NCBI GenBank assembly: GCA_963723495.1
Contig: CAVRQR010000010.1
Coordinates: 248,001-312,000 of the forward strand
Origin: Gp6-AA40 sp963723495
GTDB taxonomy: Bacteria > Acidobacteriota > Vicinamibacteria > Vicinamibacterales > UBA2999
DNA length: 64,000 nucleotides
Direction of reading: 5' to 3'
The notes beneath the pieces are model-generated. The model did no database searches and had not been told where the DNA came from. It saw nothing but the letters and a program-made list of their open reading frames with translations. Every line of letters begins with the position of its first letter. Position 1 is the first letter of the stretch. The translations under genes and the position numbers were made by a program. Shown one piece after another: positions 32,910-42,782 of the stretch.

Positions 32910-34238
32910 CTATTCATCAGCGACCAGTTCCTCGGCCCGTCGAGTGGGTTTCCTGAGGATGACGCCGCGCTGGGATGTGCGTATGAACTCCACCAGATAG
33001 CGGACCTCAGGCGCCAGGAGCGACTCGTCCTGCTCGATCTGCGCCAGCGCCTGCGTGGTATTGAGCTTCGATTGCAAAAGATACCGGTACGCCAGCTTGA
33101 GCTGCGCGATCGTGTCGGGCGTGAATCCTCGGCGAGACAGACCGATCGAGTTGACGCCAAACACGCGAGCGGGACGGCTGCCAATCGTGCGCCCGAATGG
33201 CAGCGCATCCTTGGTCACGACAGAGTATCCGCCGATGAATCCATACCGCCCCACGCGACAGAACTGGTGCACCGCGGAACCGGCGCTCACGTTGGCGAAG
33301 TCCTCGACGCCGACGTGACCACCGAGCGTGGCATGCGGACCGAAGATCGTCCCGCTTCCAATGTGGCAGTCATGCGCCACGTGGACGTAGGCCATGAACA
33401 GATTGTCGCTGCCGATCGTCGTTGCGCCGCCGCCACCCGCCGTACCGCGATTGATGGTGACGAACTCGCGAAAGATATTGCGTCGCCCGATGCGGAGCGC
33501 TGTCGCCTCGCCGCGGTACTTGAGATCCTGCGGCGCCAGTCCTATCGAGGCCATCGGGAAGATCTGTGTTTCATCTCCGATCTCCGTGCGGCCATCGATG
33601 ACGACCGACGAGCCGATCCGGCAGTGCTTCCCGATGCGAACCTCTGGTCCAATCACCGAGTGCGGACCGATCGTGGTCCCTTCCCCGATCTGCGCCGCGG
33701 GATCGACGTGCGCCGTCGGATCGATGGCCGCCGCGCCGACCTCGATGGCCAGCAGCAACTCGGCTTCGGCCACCACCTGCCCGTCGATATATGCCGCCGC
33801 CTGGACGCGCGCGAGACGAGACCGTGCCCGGCGCAGCGTGACTTCCAGTCGAAGACGATCACCGGGAACGACACTACGGCGGAACTTGGCGCTGTCGACG
33901 CCGCGCAGCGAGACGCGCGCGGTCTTCGGCGTCTCCGCGCGGTCGAGCAGCATGACGGCCGCGGTCTGCGTCAACGCCTCGATCGTCAGGACCGCGGGCA
34001 TCAATGGCGAGCCTGGAAAATGTCCCTGGAAGAACTCCTCGCCAACGGTGACGTTCTTCACCGCCACGATCCGCTGGCCCGACTCGAGCTCGGTGATCGC
34101 GTCGAGGAGATAGGACGGGTATCGGTAATAGACGCGCCCGAGAAGTCCCGGTACGTCCAAACCCTGATTCACGAGATTCGAGTGCGATGAACTGTCGTCC
34201 ACCCGTCTCCGTTCTGCAGCTGCCCGGTTCGTGCTCAC
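32910..34238 (-). CDS. FabZ-LpxA fusion protein
   Basis: One uninterrupted frame codes for two enzymes. The N-terminal part is a 3-hydroxyacyl-ACP dehydratase (FabZ): YPSYLLDAITELESGQRIVA, the active-site motif GHFPGSPLMPAVLTIEALTQ and SLRGVDSAKFRRSVVPGDRL. After about residue 170 the UDP-GlcNAc acyltransferase (LpxA) begins with hexapeptide repeats (IDPTAHVDPAAQIGEGTTIG) and has YVHVAHDCHIGSGTIF with the catalytic His and the C-terminal helical domain (FTPDTIAQLKLAYRYLLQSK). Both use 3-hydroxyacyl-ACP. The GTG at 34238 is the best start (442 residues). Separate fabZ and lpxA genes are the rule; lpxD, often beside them, is absent here. Confidence 0.88.
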   Translation of the reverse strand: MSTNRAAAERRRVDDSSSHSNLVNQGLDVPGLLGRVYYRYPSYLLDAITELESGQRIVAVKNVTVGEEFFQGHFPGSPLMPAVLTIEALTQTAAVMLLDRAETPKTARVSLRGVDSAKFRRSVVPGDRLRLEVTLRRARSRLARVQAAAYIDGQVVAEAELLLAIEVGAAAIDPTAHVDPAAQIGEGTTIGPHSVIGPEVRIGKHCRIGSSVVIDGRTEIGDETQIFPMASIGLAPQDLKYRGEATALRIGRRNIFREFVTINRGTAGGGGATTIGSDNLFMAYVHVAHDCHIGSGTIFGPHATLGGHVGVEDFANVSAGSAVHQFCRVGRYGFIGGYSVVTKDALPFGRTIGSRPARVFGVNSIGLSRRGFTPDTIAQLKLAYRYLLQSKLNTTQALAQIEQDESLLAPEVRYLVEFIRTSQRGVILRKPTRRAEELVADE

Positions 34239-34291
34239 GTTCGGTTCGAGGTTCGTCCTTCCGCCTGCAGCGTTCCTTCCCAGATCAGCGC

Positions 34292-34313
34292 GGCCGCCCG
34301 TGCAAGGGCGGCC
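34292..34313. terminator. GC-rich hairpin between the OmpH-like and FabZ-LpxA genes
   Basis: GGCCGCCC-GTGCAA-GGGCGGCC is a perfect 8-bp stem with a 6-base loop in the 167-bp gap. It lacks a T-run on either side. It may attenuate transcription between the two genes or act with Rho. The rest of the gap has weak GGTTCG words near 34240-34260 and no gene. Confidence 0.45.
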
Positions 34314-34405
34314 ACTGACCTGACCCGCGGGCCGCACCGCGCGGTCTCGCCCCAGCCAAATGGCGGAGGCGGAAACCGAGAAGGGACTGGCCTGAGGACG
34401 CCCCG

Positions 34406-35158
34406 TTACTTCGGCGCTGGGGCCGGAGCCGGCGCGGGGGCCGGAGCCGGCGCTGTTGCCGGAGCCGGTGCTGCGGCCGGAGCCGGCGCCGCGGCTGCGG
34501 GCGAATCAAAGGCCTGAATCACTTCGGCGGTCAGGTCCATCCCGGGTTCCGCCCAGATGAGGCCGCTCTGTGCCGCGTTGAAGACGAAGTGCACGCCCTT
34601 CTGCTTGGCGACTCTGTCGATGATCGGTGTCAGCTTGCGGTTGAACTCACCCTCGACCTGCTCGGCGAGCTGCTGCACGTCCTGCTGCGCGTCTTCTGTA
34701 AACCGCTGCAGGTCGCGCTGCTGGCGCTCGATGTTCGCCTGCAGTTGGGCGCGGGCCGAATCGCTCAACACGCTGCCTCCCTGCTCGAGCTTCTGCTGAT
34801 CGCTCTGGAGCGCCTTGTTCTTCTCCTGAAGCTCGCGCGACTTCTGCTCCTGCAGGACCTTGATCTTCTCGGCCGCAACTTTGCCTTCGGCCGACTGTGC
34901 CGCCACTGCCTGCACGTTCACGTAGGCGTACTTCATCCCCTCCTGGAAGCGGGGCTTCAACTCCACAGCAGGCGCGGGCGCGGGCGGCGCTGGCTTCTGC
35001 CCAAGCGGTGGCGGCGTTGGCTTCTGCCCCGGCGTTGCCGGTGCGGGAGTCGGTTTCTGCGTCGCGGGAGCCTGCGGGGCGGCCGCCGGAGCCTGGGCAT
35101 ACGCTGCACCTGCAGCGAGCATCGCACTGAACGCCACAACGGAGGCAAACACTCTCAT
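34406..35158 (-). CDS. OmpH/Skp-like periplasmic chaperone with Pro-Ala-rich ends
   Basis: The 250-residue protein has a signal peptide (MRVFASVVAFSAMLAAGAAY, cut after AYA), a Pro/Ala-rich stretch (about residues 23-70), an OmpH/Skp domain (YAYVNVQAVAAQSAEGKVA, then a long heptad-rich helix pair to about 190, ending VHFVFNAAQSGLIWAEPGMD) and a C-terminal run of Ala-Pro repeats. Skp-type proteins hold unfolded outer-membrane proteins for BamA, whose gene lies 600 bases upstream. The Ala-Pro tail is unusual for Skp and may span peptidoglycan or simply be low-complexity. Confidence 0.85.
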   Translation of the reverse strand: MRVFASVVAFSAMLAAGAAYAQAPAAAPQAPATQKPTPAPATPGQKPTPPPLGQKPAPPAPAPAVELKPRFQEGMKYAYVNVQAVAAQSAEGKVAAEKIKVLQEQKSRELQEKNKALQSDQQKLEQGGSVLSDSARAQLQANIERQQRDLQRFTEDAQQDVQQLAEQVEGEFNRKLTPIIDRVAKQKGVHFVFNAAQSGLIWAEPGMDLTAEVIQAFDSPAAAAPAPAAAPAPATAPAPAPAPAPAPAPK

Positions 35159-35278
35159 TACTCTCGGTCCTTTCCTAAGTGGTCCCTGTATCCCGAAGCT
35201 CTAAAATTTTACTCGACCAACCGACGCCAAGTAAGATGGATCCAAGCCCGCCGCCTTGCCCAGGAGACTTGCCTGTTG

Positions 35279-35692
35279 ATGCGCTACCTCATGCCATTCT
35301 TGATGCTGCTTGCCGCGACAACGCTGGCTGGATGCAGTTCTAACGACAATTTACCTGAAACTCCAACCCAACCCACCCCGGTACAAATCACCGAAAGCTT
35401 CAGCGGAAATCTGAACGTCAACGGTGCCCGTACCCACAGCTTCGCGGTCGATCGCGCCGGCACGGTGACGGCTCAACTCAAAGCGCTCTCCGATCAGGCT
35501 GCCACGATCGGCGTCAGCCTCGGCACGTTCAACGGTTCAGCGTGCGCGATCCTGCTCAGCAAGACCGACGCGGTCCTCAACTCCGCAGTCACTGGTACTG
35601 CACAATCGACCGGCCAGTTCTGCGTGTGGCTGAACGACGTAGGCAAACTCACCGCTGGCGTCGACTACACGATCGACGTGACGCACTACTGA
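35279..35692 (+). CDS. Small lipoprotein of unknown function
   Basis: The 137-residue protein starts MRYLMPFLMLLAATTLAGCS with a clear lipobox (LAGC, Cys19), so it should be lipid-anchored. After a Pro/Thr-rich spacer (PETPTQPTPVQITESF) comes a beta-rich domain (GNLNVNGARTHSFAVDRAGT, ending VDYTIDVTHY) reminiscent of bacterial pre-peptidase or C-terminal sandwich domains. Two cysteines near 90-115 may form a disulfide. AGGAG lies upstream at 35262-35266; TTG at 35276 is an alternative start. It is on the opposite strand to its neighbours, convergent with bamA. Confidence 0.75.
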   Translation: MRYLMPFLMLLAATTLAGCSSNDNLPETPTQPTPVQITESFSGNLNVNGARTHSFAVDRAGTVTAQLKALSDQAATIGVSLGTFNGSACAILLSKTDAVLNSAVTGTAQSTGQFCVWLNDVGKLTAGVDYTIDVTHY

Positions 35693-35742
35693 AGCGGGTC
35701 TGACGACCCGCTCAACGTACGGGTCTCAACACGCGAGACCCG
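35693..35742. terminator. Pair of GCGGGTC-family hairpins, bidirectional terminator candidate
   Basis: AGCGGGTC-TGAC-GACCCGCT (35693-35712) and CGGGTCTC-AACACGC-GAGACCCG (35720-35742) are both perfect 8-bp stems. They lie exactly between the convergent lipoprotein and bamA genes. Related hairpins stand at 38740-38764 and 54791-54810. Confidence 0.6.
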
Positions 35743-35758
35743 CCCTGCAGCAGTCCGA

Positions 35759-38650
35759 TCAGAACGTCGTTCCAACTGCAAACCTGAAGACGGTCTCCTT
35801 CGCCGGCTGGAGGTTGTTGTCCAGCACTCCGCCGCGCGAAGGGTTCCACGAATAGATAAGCCGGAACGGTACGTTCAGGACCGGCATGAAGAACCGGAGT
35901 TCGAGACCGGTCGACGCCTTGAAGGCGTGCGTGCTACCGACTTCGATCGTCTCCACACCGGAGGGGCCGCTCGGGTCGAGCAGCGAGGACGTCGCGAACG
36001 GGTCGGTGATGGCTGGCGGCGTCGGCACGCGCAGTTCCAGCAACGGCTCCATCCACGAGAACGGCTCACCGAAATCACGAACCTGGCCCGCGTCGAAGAA
36101 CGCGACGATGCGCACCTGGCTCATGATGGAAACGAGATACTCGGCGTTGAAGAGCAGGCTCTTGTTGCCGCCGAGCACGACGAACGATCCCGGCACGCTC
36201 GGGCCGATGGACCTGATGTCGAAGCCGCGCACGCTGTACTCTCCGCCGAGGAACAGGCGCTCGAATACCGGCAGGAACTCCGTCCTCCCGACCGGCGCGA
36301 TGTACTCGGCCAGGGCGCGGAAGCCCACAGAGGTCCGCGGCAGGTGGCGGAAGAAGAAGATCGCCTCAGCCCGCGGTTTGTAGAACTGTGTGTTCCCGCC
36401 GAGTACCGCGAGGTCGATCGACGCCGTCAGGCGTTTCCCTGTGTTCGGGAAAATCGGGTTGTCGACCGTGTTGTGGACGATGCTCGGTGTGATCTTGCTG
36501 ACCGAGCGCTCGCCGCCCTGTCCGATGAGCAGCGAGTCGTACACGAACGGATTACGCCGCAGCACCTCGATCTGGGTCGGCGTCAACTGCGAGAGATCGC
36601 GGAGCGACGAGATAGTCTGACATCCCGTCGGTCGCAGGATGCACGACGTATCGAAGAGCGCCTCGTTCAGGTCGGTCATCCGGACCTTCTCGAACGAGTA
36701 GTTCGTGAACATGCGGGTGAAGTCGGCGAGCGGGAAGCCGAAGACCAGGTTCATCCCCCGCGACTTCTGCGTGTAGTAGCCGATGTACTGCAGCGACCGG
36801 TTGTAGACGTCGAACCCGCCGGTGATGTTGCGATCGAACAGAAACGGCTCGGTGAAGGCAAGCTGGTAGTTCTGCGCGCGATCGCCCGCCTGGATCGACA
36901 ACGTCAGGCTCTCTCCACGACCGAGGAAGTTCGAGGTCTGGAATCCCAGCTGGCCGAAGAACCCCTCGTACTGCGAGACACCGGCACCGAAGGTGAGCTG
37001 ATTGCGATTCTGCTCCTCGAAGCGGAGCGTGACGTCGACGGTGTTCTCCTGGCCGGGAGTCTTGTCGACCTTCATGTCCCGGTCGTCGCCCTTCAGCTCC
37101 TTGAAGTAGCCGAGCTGATTCAGGCGGCGGACACTGTACTTGAGCGCCTCGGTGTTGAAGATGCCGCCCTCGACGAGCCGCATCTCACGGCGGATCACGT
37201 TGTCGCGCGTCGTGGTGTTGCCGGTGAACGTGATGCGATTGACGAAGTACTGCGGGCCCTCGTCGATGCGCATCGTCACATCGACAGTTGGTTCTGCCGG
37301 CTTCGCGCTCGGAGCAGCCGGCGCTGAGACCTCAGCGAGCGCCGCGGGCACCTGCGCGGCCAGCGTCCGTTCCGGACGGTTCGGATCGTCGCTGAAGGTG
37401 AGCATCGGGAAGGGCGTGAACTCCATGTACCCCGCCCCGCCGTAGATCTCCTGCGCCTTCTTGTTCCCGTCCTGCAGCTTCTTCCGGCTATACCACTCGC
37501 CCGGCTCGATCTTGTAGAGCGTCTTGAGACCGTCGCTGCGAACGACCTTGTTCCCCTCGAAGCGCAGTTCGCCCATGCGGTAGCGCGAACCCTCGGTCAC
37601 AGGGATTCGCAACTGGATCCACCGCGTCTTGCCGTCGCCGCTGTCCTCGAGCGTCTTCACTTCGGGCTGCCCAACGCGAGCCTGCGGGTACCCCTCGTTC
37701 TGGTAGAACTCGACGATCTTGGCCGCGTCCTCCTCGAACAGCGCCTCCTTGTAGGTCCCGCCACCGGAGATCCATCCGTAGAAGGGATTCTTCGGCTTGT
37801 TCTCCTTGATCTTCCGCTGCAGCGCGCCGTCGCCGACCGCCTCGTTACCGACGAACTCGACATCGCGAATCTTCAGCTTGGGTCCTTCGCCGACGACGAA
37901 CGTGATGTTGATCAGTTTCGGGCCGCCGGCGACCGGGGTGATCTTGTGACCGACTTCGGCGTTGCTGAAGCCTTTCTCCGCCATCAACTCGCGCAGCACA
38001 CCTTCCACACGCCGAACCGTGCCGTCGTCGCGGAACGAGTCGAGCCGCATCTCGATGGACCGCTCACGAAGCTTGTCATCGATGTCGGTGCGCTTGATGA
38101 TGCTGATGCTTTCGCCGTCGGAGTCGCGATAGTCGACGATCTTGATCCGCTCGCGCTCCTCCATGTGGTAGACGACCATCTTCCCGACAGTTCCGTTCGG
38201 GAAGGTGTGATCGGTCACCTCGATCGACAGATCGTCGAGGAAGTTGGTCGCCCACAGCCGCTTGAAGTCCGCCAGCATCGTCTGCTCGGTCGCGTCGTCG
38301 TACCAGACGAACTGGTTCTGACGCGTCTGACTCGTGCGCAGCTGGATGTAATACATGTAGGTCTCGTTCTCGATCGTCGAGAACCCACCCTGGCTGTTGA
38401 AGCACGGCTGAAGGATCCACACAAAGGGTGGCGACCCTGGCGGCGGAAGGGCAAACGGCGCCGACACCGGCGTCCCGCAGGCGGTCTTGGCGACGACCGC
38501 AGCCGGCTGCGCAGCCGCGGGAGCTTCGGCATTGGCCGCGGGCGCGCCGCTTGGCGCTGGCGCGACCTGGGCGGAAGCGCCGGTCGCGAAAACGCCAAGG
38601 ATTCCCAGAAACAAAAAGGCGGTAATCTGCTGACGCATCAGGTGAAACAC
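35759..38650 (-). CDS. bamA: Outer membrane assembly factor BamA
   Basis: BamA inserts beta-barrel proteins into the outer membrane. The 963-residue protein has a signal peptide (ITAFLFLGILGVFATGASAQ), a low-complexity Ala/Pro stretch, then several POTRA repeats (for example LKIRDVEFVGNEAVGDGALQ, YRMGELRFEGNKVVRSDGLK and YFVNRITFTGNTTTRDNVI) and the Omp85 barrel. The barrel carries the RGF motif in GGEYSVRGFDIRSIGP and ends in phenylalanine (FRFAVGTTF). It is longer than E. coli BamA (810) because of the N-terminal region before the first clear POTRA (about residues 30-190). The frame is intact. The gene lies upstream of the OmpH-like chaperone. Confidence 0.93.
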   Translation of the reverse strand: MFHLMRQQITAFLFLGILGVFATGASAQVAPAPSGAPAANAEAPAAAQPAAVVAKTACGTPVSAPFALPPPGSPPFVWILQPCFNSQGGFSTIENETYMYYIQLRTSQTRQNQFVWYDDATEQTMLADFKRLWATNFLDDLSIEVTDHTFPNGTVGKMVVYHMEERERIKIVDYRDSDGESISIIKRTDIDDKLRERSIEMRLDSFRDDGTVRRVEGVLRELMAEKGFSNAEVGHKITPVAGGPKLINITFVVGEGPKLKIRDVEFVGNEAVGDGALQRKIKENKPKNPFYGWISGGGTYKEALFEEDAAKIVEFYQNEGYPQARVGQPEVKTLEDSGDGKTRWIQLRIPVTEGSRYRMGELRFEGNKVVRSDGLKTLYKIEPGEWYSRKKLQDGNKKAQEIYGGAGYMEFTPFPMLTFSDDPNRPERTLAAQVPAALAEVSAPAAPSAKPAEPTVDVTMRIDEGPQYFVNRITFTGNTTTRDNVIRREMRLVEGGIFNTEALKYSVRRLNQLGYFKELKGDDRDMKVDKTPGQENTVDVTLRFEEQNRNQLTFGAGVSQYEGFFGQLGFQTSNFLGRGESLTLSIQAGDRAQNYQLAFTEPFLFDRNITGGFDVYNRSLQYIGYYTQKSRGMNLVFGFPLADFTRMFTNYSFEKVRMTDLNEALFDTSCILRPTGCQTISSLRDLSQLTPTQIEVLRRNPFVYDSLLIGQGGERSVSKITPSIVHNTVDNPIFPNTGKRLTASIDLAVLGGNTQFYKPRAEAIFFFRHLPRTSVGFRALAEYIAPVGRTEFLPVFERLFLGGEYSVRGFDIRSIGPSVPGSFVVLGGNKSLLFNAEYLVSIMSQVRIVAFFDAGQVRDFGEPFSWMEPLLELRVPTPPAITDPFATSSLLDPSGPSGVETIEVGSTHAFKASTGLELRFFMPVLNVPFRLIYSWNPSRGGVLDNNLQPAKETVFRFAVGTTF

Positions 38651-38739
38651 CTTAGTTTACTGGATTTTAGACGGCTCTGGCAGCCGATTGGCTTGACGCC
38701 GATCAAGAAACCGGCGGTCGGGGTTGCTAAAGAAGGAGT

Positions 38740-38764
38740 AGAGCGGGTCTGTTTGACCCGCTCT
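38740..38764. terminator. GCGGGTC-family hairpin after clpC
   Basis: AGAGCGGGTC-TGTTT-GACCCGCTCT is a perfect 10-bp stem with a 5-base loop, two bases from the clpC stop codon and upstream of bamA on the same strand. Read on the minus strand it has no long T-run. It shares its core with hairpins at 35693-35742 and 54791-54810. Confidence 0.6.
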
Positions 38765-38766
38765 GG

Positions 38767-41203
<2,437 letters not shown>

Positions 41204-41253
41204 CCGGCCCGCCTTGGGGTTATGAGGCCGTTGACAATGACCTCGTTAACAAC

Positions 41254-41282
41254 ATTATAAGGCAAAGCTTGCGTCCCACCAA
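41254..41282 (-). promoter_or_regulatory. clpC promoter
   Basis: On the minus strand TTGGTG (41277-41282) and a perfect TATAAT (41254-41259) are separated by 17 bases, the ideal sigma-70 spacing. Transcription would start near 41247, giving a leader of about 44 bases before the clpC ATG at 41203. I see no CtsR-type heptad repeat, so heat-shock control by CtsR is not supported. Confidence 0.6.
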
Positions 41283-41473
41283 CGGCCTCGCACGCCTAAG
41301 TCCTATACCTGCTAGGGTTTCGGCGTTCGCTTCGGTCAGATGCCTGTAGCTCGCGATCTGATCCTTACTACTCTGTTCGACGCTGTTGCCCCGCTACAGG
41401 TCTCAACCGGAGCGCATGTCCGTGCTTATCGGCGCATCTCGCCTTGCCTGGTAGATAGTGAAGGGCGGGGCGT

Positions 41474-41613
41474 TTACGTTACGTGTTTCACCACGCAGCG
41501 GGCCACGGACTTCTCGATCACCGCGTCGCGCGCGAGTGCGTCGTAGGCCAGAAAATGCGGCGCTCGAACTCCTCGAGCATCTCCCGACGAACGGTGACCT
41601 GGACAAGAACCAC
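41474..41613 (-). CDS. Possible small protein, frameshifted, unrecognised
   Basis: From a GTG at 41613 the frame reads VVLVQVTVRREMLEEFERRI; after one base change in a T-run near 41553 it continues LAYDALARDAVIEKSVARCV and ends VKHVT at a TAA (41474-41476). The amphipathic, charged character and lack of stops in the joined frame suggest a real gene of about 46 residues, but I know no family for it. A word-repeat hairpin lies directly upstream. The rest of 41204-41473 holds the clpC promoter and otherwise no feature I can support. Confidence 0.3.
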
Positions 41614-41624
41614 GTACCCGCTGT

Positions 41625-41757
41625 TAATCCCAACCTCCAATTCCCAATAGACAACTCCCAAACTCCAACTCCCAACTCCCAAGACAGCTCTCGAGCCAAG
41701 GTCTTGCTCGAAACTTGAACCTTGGGAGTTGGACATTGGGCGTTGGGACTTGATGGC
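41625..41757. repeat. Word-repeat hairpin, CAACTCCC/GGGAGTTG class, junction 4
   Basis: Left words AATCCCAACCTCCAATTCCC, CAACTCCCAAACTCC and AACTCCCAACTCCCAAG stand against right words CTTGGGAGTTGGACATTGGG and CGTTGGGACTTGAT (about 41720-41754). Unlike the other members it lies upstream of a plus-strand gene (start 41781) and, if the small reading frame is real, between divergent genes. Confidence 0.75.
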
Positions 41758-41780
41758 TTCTCGCCAATATACTGTCCCGC

Positions 41781-42668
41781 ATGCCAGAAACTGTCGGATT
41801 CATTGGGCTCGGACTCATGGGCCGGCCCATGGCCAAGAACATTCTCAAGAAGGGGTATCCCCTCGTCGTCAACAGCCGCAGCCAGGGTCCCGTCGATGAT
41901 CTCGTCGCGGCCGGGGCCGAGCGCGCGTCGTCGCCGGCAGATGTCGCACGCCGTGCAACCCGCATCATCACGATGGTGCCTGACTCCCCAGACGTCGAAC
42001 AGGTCCTCGAGGGCCCGAACGGCGTCTTCAGCGCCATCCAACCAGGCACGATCATCATCGACATGAGCAGCATCGCCCCGGGCCCGGCGCGGCGCCTCGC
42101 GGAGCGTGCGAAGTCACTCGGCGCCACGATGCTCGACGCACCGGTCAGCGGCGGTGACATCGGCGCTATCGAAGGCACCCTGTCGATCATGGTCGGTGGC
42201 GATCTCGCAGCGTTCAACGCGGTCAAGCCGCTGCTCGATGCGATGGGCAACCCGGAGAAGGTCGTCCGCATTGGCGAGTCAGGTGCGGGCCAGCTGTGCA
42301 AACTGTGCAACCAGATGGTGATCGGCGGCACGCTCGTCGTGGTCGCGGAGGCGCTCGCACTGGCGCGCAAGGCCGGAGTCGATGCGGGCAAGGTTCGGGA
42401 AGCGTTGCTCGGCGGCTTCGCCGCCAGTCGCGTGCTCGAAGTGCACGGCGATCGCGCGCTCAAGGGCACCTACAAACCTGGATTCAAGACGCATCTCTAC
42501 GCGAAGGACATGCGGAACGTCGTCGCTACGCTCGCCGAGAACGATACGGCCGCGCCGGTCACCGCCGTCGTGCAGCAGCTGCTGCACGCAACGATGGCCG
42601 CCGGACGAGGCGAGGACGACAATTCGATCATGGCGAAAACGGTGTTCGAGCTGGCAGGGCTGGAGTAG
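41781..42668 (+). CDS. 3-hydroxyisobutyrate dehydrogenase / tartronate semialdehyde reductase family
   Basis: A 295-residue beta-hydroxyacid dehydrogenase. The N-terminal NAD(P) motif is VGFIGLGLMGRPMAKNIL, the substrate loop DAPVSGGDIGAIEGTLSIMV, and the catalytic lysine lies in GAGQLCKLCNQMVIGGTL. The C-terminal KDMRNVVATLAENDTAAPVT is typical. It could be 2-hydroxy-3-oxopropionate reductase (GarR) or 3-hydroxyisobutyrate dehydrogenase (MmsB); sequence alone does not decide, and no glyoxylate or valine genes are adjacent. The ATG at 41781 opens directly on the Rossmann strand. Confidence 0.85.
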   Translation: MPETVGFIGLGLMGRPMAKNILKKGYPLVVNSRSQGPVDDLVAAGAERASSPADVARRATRIITMVPDSPDVEQVLEGPNGVFSAIQPGTIIIDMSSIAPGPARRLAERAKSLGATMLDAPVSGGDIGAIEGTLSIMVGGDLAAFNAVKPLLDAMGNPEKVVRIGESGAGQLCKLCNQMVIGGTLVVVAEALALARKAGVDAGKVREALLGGFAASRVLEVHGDRALKGTYKPGFKTHLYAKDMRNVVATLAENDTAAPVTAVVQQLLHATMAAGRGEDDNSIMAKTVFELAGLE

Positions 42669-42712
42669 GCTCTGGGCTCTCGGCTCTGGTCTTTCGGTTC
42701 TCGATACGCAGA
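42669..42712. repeat. Word repeat, GGCTCT class (one arm)
   Basis: Directly after the dehydrogenase stop comes GGCTCTGGGCTCTCGGCTCT followed by GGTCTTTCGGTTCTCG. The word GGCTCT is repeated three times. I see no matching inverse arm before the next gene at 42783. A similar run, GGCTTCAGGCTCTCGGCTCT, stands at about 53244-53263. Confidence 0.5.
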
Positions 42713-42782
42713 CCTCGTATTTGTCCGGCTCGCTGGAGCGCGCTATCCGCGAAGGCGGCGGCCGGACCTGGAGAACACGCCG

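Noticed and set aside
32892..34190. Plus-strand open frame opposite the FabZ-LpxA gene
   Set aside because: Antisense shadow of a conserved two-domain enzyme; Arg/Asp-rich and featureless.
35927..37327. Long plus-strand open frame of 466 codons opposite bamA
   Set aside because: It is the mirror of the bamA reading frame in GC-rich DNA: charged, low in hydrophobic blocks, rich in Arg/Glu/Asp, and no family resemblance. bamA itself is intact and strongly conserved.
41403..42041. Minus-strand open frame of 212 codons through the repeat at 41625-41757
   Set aside because: Its middle (SWELGVGVWELSIGNW-like) is translated word-repeat sequence and the rest is antisense to the dehydrogenase gene; only the small frame at 41474-41613 is worth keeping as a possibility.
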